DNA from: Hermatobates lingyangjiaoensis
Taxonomy: Eukaryota > Arthropoda > Insecta > Hemiptera > Hermatobatidae
DNA length: 64,000 nucleotides
NCBI GenBank assembly: GCA_026182355.1
Contig: JAPFBL010000049.1
Span: forward strand, 1 to 64,000
Direction of reading: 5' to 3'
Shown here piece by piece: positions 57,137-64,000 of the stretch. A program made the translations under genes and the position numbers. The notes beneath the pieces were generated by a model. The model was not told where the DNA came from and searched no databases. It worked only from the letters and a program-made list of their open reading frames with translations. The stretch's first letter is position 1. Each line of letters begins with the position of its first letter.

Positions 57137-59765
57137 GACCTGACAATACATGTTTCCGTTAAAAATACAATAAAGTGATTTTGAATTCTAATACATTCTG
57201 ACTGAAACCTAATTGTGATTGCAAATTGCAAATTATTATTTAAATTAAAAAGGCATTTAAAGCTATAATACCAAAGAAGTAGTAGTAACCAGACTTGACA
57301 TGAGATTTTTAACGTTTATATTGTTCGTGCTGATAAGTTGATCGAGTTTATATATAGCATCACTACCTGCTTAGACATTATTTTTTATTAGAGTAGTCCC
57401 AAAATGATAGCATTTAAATTTTAAAGTTGTTATTGAATTAAGGTAATGCTTCATCATTAACATGTAACTAATTCAGCAATGATTAGCATAAAAGTATATG
57501 CATTAGAAAAATAATGAAAAACAAAATGATAATATAAGAAAGACAGAAGGAACATTAAACATAGGTAAAATAAATAAAAAACATAAACTAAAATATATTT
57601 TAAAAATACAAATGAATATCGTACAAACAAAAAAAAAATATATCCAAACAATATTGCATGAAAAACAAATAAAACTACAAAATTAATCAAAAATTTAAGT
57701 AATTTATTCAATGCAGATAAAATGTTAAGAAACAAATAAAAAAATAAACAGCAATCACACATGTATAAACTACAAACAAACCTTTTCGATAGCCGGTCAG
57801 GCAACATATATACAAATATAAAACGTGTCATGCTGTAAATTAAACAAACTATCATTATAACCAGGAGCTTGATAGAATTATTATAAACTACTTAATTACT
57901 AAACGAAACAAGGTTAGTAAAATATTGGATACAAGAATTACTAAGGAATTATAATAGCAAAAGAATTGGGACAAAACAAGCATGTGCATTGCCTATATTT
58001 GGAATTAGGAATAATAATACAAACCATAATCATAAAGATAATAACATTTTTGCACTATGATATTATTTTGAGAATTAAAAAATCAGATGGCATTATTATA
58101 TTTTCATAACTGATTGGATTTGTCAGTTTATGAAAGTAATGTTATATTTTCTGCTTGAGTTAAAAAACAAATGAAATTGTTTTGTAATGACGTGCTGGTT
58201 CTTAAGTAGTGACTGAGGAATTAAAAGTAATTTGATCAATCAAGGTTAGATATATGTGAGAAGGAAAACAGGTGGATGAGAGGAAAACAATAAGAATGTG
58301 AGTGCGAAAAAAGGTATATTAACCAATTAACGCAATAAAAGAGGTAGTAGAAATCGTAAGTAATAAGGAGAACAGAAATAAAAAAACTGTAAGTGACAAA
58401 TAATAAATATATAATAAACAAATTAAAATAAGATAAAAAAAATATGAACCACAGATATTTCATTCCTGACATGATGTGACACTCAAGAGGTATGTGACAC
58501 TCTTCTGAAGCATGAGTGTTTGAATGGGAGTACCGACTGATGACTTAAACACAAAAGTGGTCATTAAAACTAAGACTATCAAAGTATATGAATTTAGATG
58601 CTCTGTCTGGGGAAACTCTGTGGCAACTCTTACTTCCTACCCTGATAACGACGAATTTTGAAAATTAGAAGTGAGTATTTGCCAATGCTTTATGTTGTGT
58701 TCTCTGTAATTTTCTATATATACATACATACATAAAGAAGTCACTACAAACTACAAGAACAAATTTGTGTGATTTTAAAGATTTTCGGGTTACCTCTTTG
58801 TCAAAGGATTGAAAGAAAGGAGAAAAAACGTTGATAACACAAACATAGAGGAGATGAAATAATAACAAACATAACTAAATAATGACAAAGATAACTAAAT
58901 AATGACAAAGATAACTTTTTTTTTACTTGATTTATAAAAGTTTTTCTCTTTTTTAACTAACAGAAACCGAAATCACTATAACTTGTTTATTTCTCCTCAT
59001 AGTTTGTAGTGATTCCCATGTATATGGATCCACGAGTGTTTGTATATGAATTAAGTGACTGTCGTAAATGCTTTCAACAGACTAAATAAATTCACAAAGA
59101 GAGAGCACATAGAAAATATGTATACAAATAAAATGATATTTTGACAAGTGGAAGACAAGCCAATAACCTTACAGTATTCGAAAGCGCATTACTTCTCCTT
59201 CTCGTGACAGTAACTGCTAAAATATCGTAGTAATTTTTTTCTTGTTCCTTCAGTGTGTTCTTTTCTCGTAAATGTATATATATATATGCTAAGCATATTA
59301 TTTAGAGATAACTGTTAGTTAAAATAATTATTACTTTATTCTACTTAATTATTTTATTTTTTTTAAAAATAAATGACAGATTTGAACAAAATTATAACAA
59401 TATTACCATGATGGTGCTTAAAAGTACTAATATAGATAACCGTTAACTGAGGGACAAAAAAGTAGATGCCAATTGAAAAATACACTACACACTACATGAT
59501 ATACCAACGGTTTCGTGATAAAAAATACCTTAATAATCGTAATTTCATATTTAGAGAGTAATTACTTTCTCGTTGTAAAAAAAATATTTTAATATTTCAC
59601 ATTATATTATAGTGAATAATTAATAGTAAAGGGAACTATTGAATTCAAGGACTTACAACTTATTTAGAAACATTAAAAGATTTACTTAAAAGAGTGTTTT
59701 CATCATTTAATTTAATTGAGTTACTGGAATTACGTGCCTGTGATCTTTCACAACTAATACGATAC

Positions 59766-60042
59766 CTTTCAGCTGCTACGCTTTCCATGGTCCTGCGCAT
59801 TAGTGGGTATTGGTCAAGAACTGCATTGAAATGTTCAACTGAAAGTGAGAATAGGTTGCAGTATGTTTCTGCCCGCACACTAGCCACACGCCGTGCGTTT
59901 GTCAGCAGACATATTTCACCAAAGTAAGATCCATCACTCAAACTTGTAGCAACTTCTCCATTTGACATCACAATGTCTACTATACCTTCTTGTATAAAAT
60001 ACATTTTAGTACCAATTGTTCCTTCTTTAATAATAATATCCC
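59766..60042 (-). CDS. Ih: Ih (HCN-type) channel exon: cyclic-nucleotide-binding domain
   Basis: The exon starts after tttttttcag (AG at 60,043-60,044), completing the glycine codon of FQPG from the upstream exon. It ends at gctgaaag before GT at 59,765, leaving two bases of an arginine codon. It encodes [36 protein letters not shown], the phosphate-binding cassette FGEICLL...RRVASVRA with its conserved Arg, and [32 protein letters not shown]. This is the beta-roll and C-helix that bind cAMP and shift gating of the hyperpolarisation-activated cation channel at the plasma membrane. All key residues are present. The open frame reads on into the intron for about 35 codons; I reject that part as coding because the next exon matches the expected LNKIGKNPN. 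Confidence 0.97.
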
Positions 60043-61458
60043 CTGAAAAAAAGAAGTACATTTCCTTCCATAATAAATGTTGACTATATTACAGTTACAA
60101 GAATAATATTAAAAAAAAAACATAATGAAACATGTAAAATAGCGTTATTTATATTAGAATGTTTAACAGCTAGATAAAACATGTTTAAATACATATATAG
60201 ATTTAGCGTAATCATAGACATAGCTCAGCTATGTAATCATGTATAAGACGAACTTTACTTTTTTTTATTTGTGAATTAACAATGGCATTGTAGTAACCTT
60301 TGATTAAATATTTCGATTAAATTTAACAAACAAGAAACTAAAAAATTTAGAAACCAATCCTATTTGTAGAGAAGACTTAATACCAAAATACAAAAATCAT
60401 ACTAAAATTTTTGCACTAAATGAACATATTAAATTTATTAAAAAATGAAAATATATTTATTTACCATGACTTAAAAATTCTAAGTTAAGGAGTGAAAAAT
60501 CATTCTTTAAATGTGTTGCTCTAAAAAATACAACATGCACTGTGATGTTTATCAGGTGACGCTGATATCACCTATCAGGTGATATTCCTAAAATAATTTG
60601 ATGTCCAATCTTACTTGCTAACTGTGATTTCCCTCAATCTTATTTTGATTTTTATTTGAATCTTAATTCAATAACTAATCTATCTGCTAACCGTCATGTT
60701 GTACCATCACAAACAGTTATTTAACCTGCTTTTGACGAGTATAAAGGTCAATCTAAATTTCAATTGCACTGCGTTTGGCGTGTATACACGTTATAGGTAA
60801 ATGTTTATGAATCAATTAAGAGGAGACTTCAAAAAATAAATTTTACAGATAACAGGTTAAACAAGACAAATGGACAGCAAAATGAGTTTATTACGAAATA
60901 TTTGTTGTAAACATAATTTTTATGATGTAGTTAAGTAGTTTTACCAAGCAATTACTGTTGAAATAAATATGGCATCTTGATATGATATGGAGTATTACAT
61001 GAATAATAATAATAATAATAAGAGGATATGGCATTTATTAACGTTATGGTGAAAAAATTAAAGAAAAATGAATACAAAGCAAGAATTCATACTAGCTGTC
61101 CGTTGCAAGAATATATGTTAACTTAAAGAACTCAATGTTCTGTTTCTCCGGAAACAAATTTTTCCATTTTATTGGTAGATCAATAACAAATGAACCAGTT
61201 GGCAAATTTTAATGCTCATATTTATTTCATAGTGGATTTGAAGTACGATACAGGGGTACCAAGTGATACCAAGGTGCTCATAAGGATTTATCGAGAAACT
61301 GAAGTTACCTGTGACTGGTTTCATATATGTCGTAAAATATGATCACAAAGAGTTTAAAATCACAAAGAAAATATATAACCGAAAAATTCCGATAGCGGAA
61401 TCAATTATGTAACGTCCTTGTACCAAAAAAACTAAGAAATTTCTTTAAGTGACTGCAT

Positions 61459-61533
61459 AGACCAGAAAATATTTAAAACAATCAAAGTTAATATCATATT
61501 AACTTTGATAGTTTTAAATATTTTCTGGTCTAT
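61459..61533. repeat. Hairpin, about 36-bp arms
   Basis: 'agaccagaaaatatttaaaa' and its reverse complement, with 'atcaaagttaatat' next to the centre (near 61,496). One base differs between the arms. Lies in the Ih intron. Confidence 0.85.
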
Positions 61534-62091
61534 TCATATCAAATAACATTTTTCAAAGAACTTCTGGAGCGTTTTAAATAAAGTGTAATGTCTAATGAAT
61601 CCGTTTCACTCGAAAATGAATATTTTCTAAATTAGTGTTAACAAATCCAATAGGTAGGATAACTAGGGTTATCAGAAGTTGACTTTCGCGTCTTTTGGTT
61701 AAATAGGCCCTTCAAGGATCTATGGATTCTGAAATCGTGCAGACTCAACACACTTCATCTCCCAGGGATGGCGGGTTTAAAATGTTCAATCTCCTACACG
61801 AAACATCGATGTCACGACCTGTTTTTGACGGGTCCAAACTTAGATCTTTTGCATTAAAGAAAAGCACTCTAGAAGTTAGACTACAACAGATAAGAAAGAG
61901 ATATAAGAAATGAATGGAGGTAGAAGAGAGTTGTCTCAAACTAGGTAAACTAGAGGAAAACAATAGATCTAAAACTGAAATGGGATCTAACAGAATAAAT
62001 AGAATAGAATAAATAGAACAAAACAAAACAAAATTATTTAATAGAGAATTTTAATAATTTTCTGTTTAAGGTACATCTCATTAGTTTATAC

Positions 62092-62517
62092 CAGTGTTTC
62101 CCAAACTTTTTAGAGTGTACCCCCTTGGGTCCATAAACCTATAACTCAACACTCTTGAATATAATCAGATTCCTAGACTAAATAACCAAATGAGTGACAT
62201 TTTAATAATTAAATTAAAATAATTACTAACCGAATATTTATTTAGAATCCAATAGATGTATTGTTTCATACCATATTTATGCAAAAGAATTAATACACAA
62301 TAAAAGAAACTTAGATGAGAATATACTTTTAACATAAAAATGAATTATCAAAATAAATAATTTAAGAAACCGTTCCCAAGAAGTTTACATGTCGTGTTTT
62401 CACTTAATTTTTGAAATTATATTGCAAGAACATTTTCAATTTATTGAAATAGAATCCTAGCTCCTTTTTGCATTACCGCCCCCGATATCAAAGCACCGCC
62501 CACTTTGCGAAACACTG
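62092..62517. mobile_element. hAT-type MITE, 426 bp, exact 8-bp target duplication
   Basis: The termini CAGTGTTTCCCAAACT (left) and CAGTGTTTCGCAAAGT (right, reverse complement) are inverted. The flanks are GTTTATAC at 62,084-62,091 and 62,518-62,525. The interior is AT-rich without a frame. Inserted in the Ih intron. Confidence 0.93.
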
Positions 62518-62731
62518 GTTTATACCAAATTAAATTATTAATTTTCCTATCCTTATTTTTAGATTCGTGAAACAGTTGTTTTTTTGGTCTTACTTAGATA
62601 GAATTTTACTTCAAGCAATTGTAATTAATGAATATTGAGTAAAAATATTCATAGGATAAGTGTCAAATAGTAAAGAAGATGAGTGAAAAAAGGACAGTTG
62701 TTTGAGGGAAATCATGAAGTTGTTAAATAAA

Positions 62732-63413
62732 AAAGACTAGCACTGTATCGAGGGATATAATTAGAAAGACTAGCACTGTATCGAGGGATATAATTAGAAA
62801 GACTAGCACTGTATCGAGGGATATAATTAGAAAGACTAGCACTGTATCGAGGGATATAATTAGAAAGACTAGCACTGTATCGAGGGATATAATTAGAAAG
62901 ACTAGCACTGTATCGAGGGATATAATTAGAAAGACTAGCACTGTATCGAGGGATATAATTAGAAAGACTAGCACTGTATCGAGGGATAAATAGAAAGATA
63001 GAGTATAGATTAAGAAGACTAGCACTGTATCGAGGGATATAATTAGAAAGACTAGCACTGTATCGAGGGATATAATTAGAAAGACTAGCACTGTATCGAG
63101 GGATATAATTAGAAAGACTAGCACTGTATCGAGGGATATAATTAGAAAGACTAGCACTGTATCGAGGGATATAATTAGAAAGACTAGCACTGTATCGAGG
63201 GATATAATTAGAAAGACTAGCACTGTATCGAGGGATATAATTAGAAAGACTAGCACTGTATCGAGGGATATAATTAGAAAGACTAGCACTGTATCGAGGG
63301 ATATAATTAGAAAGACTAGCACTGTATCGAGGGATATAATTAGAAAGACTAGCACTGTATCGAGGGATATAATTAGAAAGACTAGCACTGGATCGAGGGA
63401 TATAATTAGAAAA
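62732..63413. repeat. 33-bp minisatellite, about 20 units
   Basis: The unit is 33 bp: 'gactagcactgtatcgaggg' followed by 'atataattagaaa'. Nearly all units are identical. One interruption near 62,985-63,020 has a shortened, altered unit, and the last unit has 'ggatcg' for 'gtatcg'. Because 33 is a multiple of three and the unit lacks stops in one minus frame, a 221-codon frame of LVFLIISLDTV repeats appears. I regard this as a by-product. It lies about 480 bp inside the Ih intron, counted from the splice donor at 63,889. Confidence 0.97.
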
Positions 63414-63889
63414 GGAACAAAATATTTGCTAAACTTTTACTACCTGGTTTAGTTGACTATGTGGAACATCAACAAGAACATTAGTTATTGGTGGAATTAT
63501 TATAGCATAATTGAGTGACAATTACTACAGTTAGACTATATGAAATTCAATATTTGCACGTGATATTTGCAAAATAATATTGTAGCTAATGCATTTAGTT
63601 CAGTGTATTGTGTCTGTGACAGCTAATGGCTCAGGAGAGATTTAAAACCACTAAATCATATATTTCCTACCATTGTATGAAGTTTAACTTCTGTAGCAAA
63701 TCATTTTTAGGCAAAGCTTACATTTCTTTTTATTGTAGTGATTTCCGCGATAGTACTTTCATTTATAAATATTTCTTTCTTGTTCAATTTGCTGTCACCA
63801 ACATTTTATTTGTGTTTAATGATTTAACCAAAATTGATTATATGTGGCATTCTTTAAATTTCTACATCAATATATACATGAGAATGTAC

Positions 63890-64000
63890 CTGGTTGGAAG
63901 ACTTCATATTTTAATTTAGTTACAACATCAGAGACAAAATTACCATCTGCATTGGCAAAAAAGGGAACTGAAGCTACCAGTGACCGACAGTTGTAGTTTA
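63890..64000 (-). CDS. Ih: Ih (HCN-type) channel exon, partial: C-linker end and start of CNBD
   Basis: The exon is cut by the window edge and ends at cca g|gtacat (63,890). It reads [18 protein letters not shown], then [18 protein letters not shown]. In the family, NFNCRxLVASxPxFANAD is the end of the C-linker that couples cAMP binding to the pore, and the next helix opens the binding domain. The residues match insect Ih as I know it. The pore and voltage sensor must lie beyond 64,000 on the minus strand. Confidence 0.96.

Larger units (their letters stand above)
40086..59765 (-). other. Ih: Ih intron, about 19.7 kb
   Basis: The intron starts at GT (59,765-59,764) after gctgaaag and ends at AG (40,087-40,086). 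It is phase 2. It contains the elements listed separately between 42.6 and 57.1 kb. Long stretches without anything recognisable are 40.1-42.6, 45.8-47.2, 47.6-48.6, 50.5-53.6 and 57.2-59.7 kb. Short open frames in these stretches follow AT composition. Confidence 0.9.
60043..63889 (-). other. Ih: Ih intron, 3,847 bp
   Basis: Phase 1 intron: GT at 63,889-63,888 (cca g|gtacat) and AG at 60,044-60,043. It carries a small hairpin, one hAT-type MITE and the 33-bp minisatellite. The rest (60.1-61.4 kb) is AT-rich and empty. Confidence 0.95.

Noticed and set aside
59660..59765. C-terminal extension YRISCERSQ... of the Ih binding-domain exon
   Set aside because: It begins at a good GT donor. Splicing to 40,085 restores the arginine codon and the expected LNKIGKNPN, so this part is intron read-through unless RNA data show retention.
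62723..63388. A 221-codon frame of repeated LVFLIISLDTV
   Set aside because: It is the 33-bp minisatellite read in a stop-free frame, inside an Ih intron. It has no start context or conserved flanks.
62732..63413. CRISPR-like array
   Set aside because: The repeats are directly adjacent with no unique spacers, and the DNA is eukaryotic.

Overview
The window is AT-rich invertebrate nuclear DNA. The best clue to the organism is three exons of an Ih/HCN-type channel on the minus strand. Their protein sequence is, as far as I can recall the family, nearly the same as insect Ih, so I read the source as an arthropod. A SINE tail made of CCTAA units and the abundance of Penelope-like elements fit this. 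I cannot name the species.

Right part (about 39.7-64.0 kb): the 3' end of the Ih gene, minus strand. One exon runs off the window at 64,000 (C-linker and start of the cyclic-nucleotide-binding domain). A second lies at 59,766-60,042 (rest of that domain). The apparent last exon is at 39,743-40,085 (cytoplasmic tail and stop). The two introns are about 3.8 kb and 19.7 kb. They hold most of the well-bounded young insertions: two hAT-type MITEs with exact 8-bp target duplications, a tRNA-derived SINE with a 13-bp duplication, a TA-flanked MITE with a Penelope fragment nested in it, several Penelope foldbacks, and a 33-bp minisatellite of about 20 units.

Middle part (about 23.5-39.7 kb): no gene was recognised. 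It holds old dispersed repeats, a 5' LTR plus broken gag/protease of a Ty1/copia-type retrotransposon at 31.96-33.29 kb, and long AT-rich stretches.

Left part (about 0-23.5 kb): a dense graveyard of Penelope-like elements (PLEs). Three or more families keep readable GIY-YIG endonuclease or RT-connector protein. Around them are about twenty short foldbacks: two 5'-truncated copies of one PLE 3' end, joined head to head, with both 3' ends facing (TA)n tracts. A conserved RNA-like motif (YCTGAnGA-n-stem-loop-GAAA) recurs near the 3' end of many different families. At 1.9-2.7 kb the 3' end of an R2-type retrotransposon with poly(A) is joined exactly at the R2 target site to a 176-bp diverged 28S rRNA fragment, far from any rDNA unit. 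A three-copy block at 3.2, 3.9 and 9.7 kb carries an exon-like piece with a good splice acceptor.

Only the Ih gene looks like a working host gene. The strongest candidates for something undescribed are the (TA)n-bounded PLE foldback dimers with their shared hammerhead-like motif.
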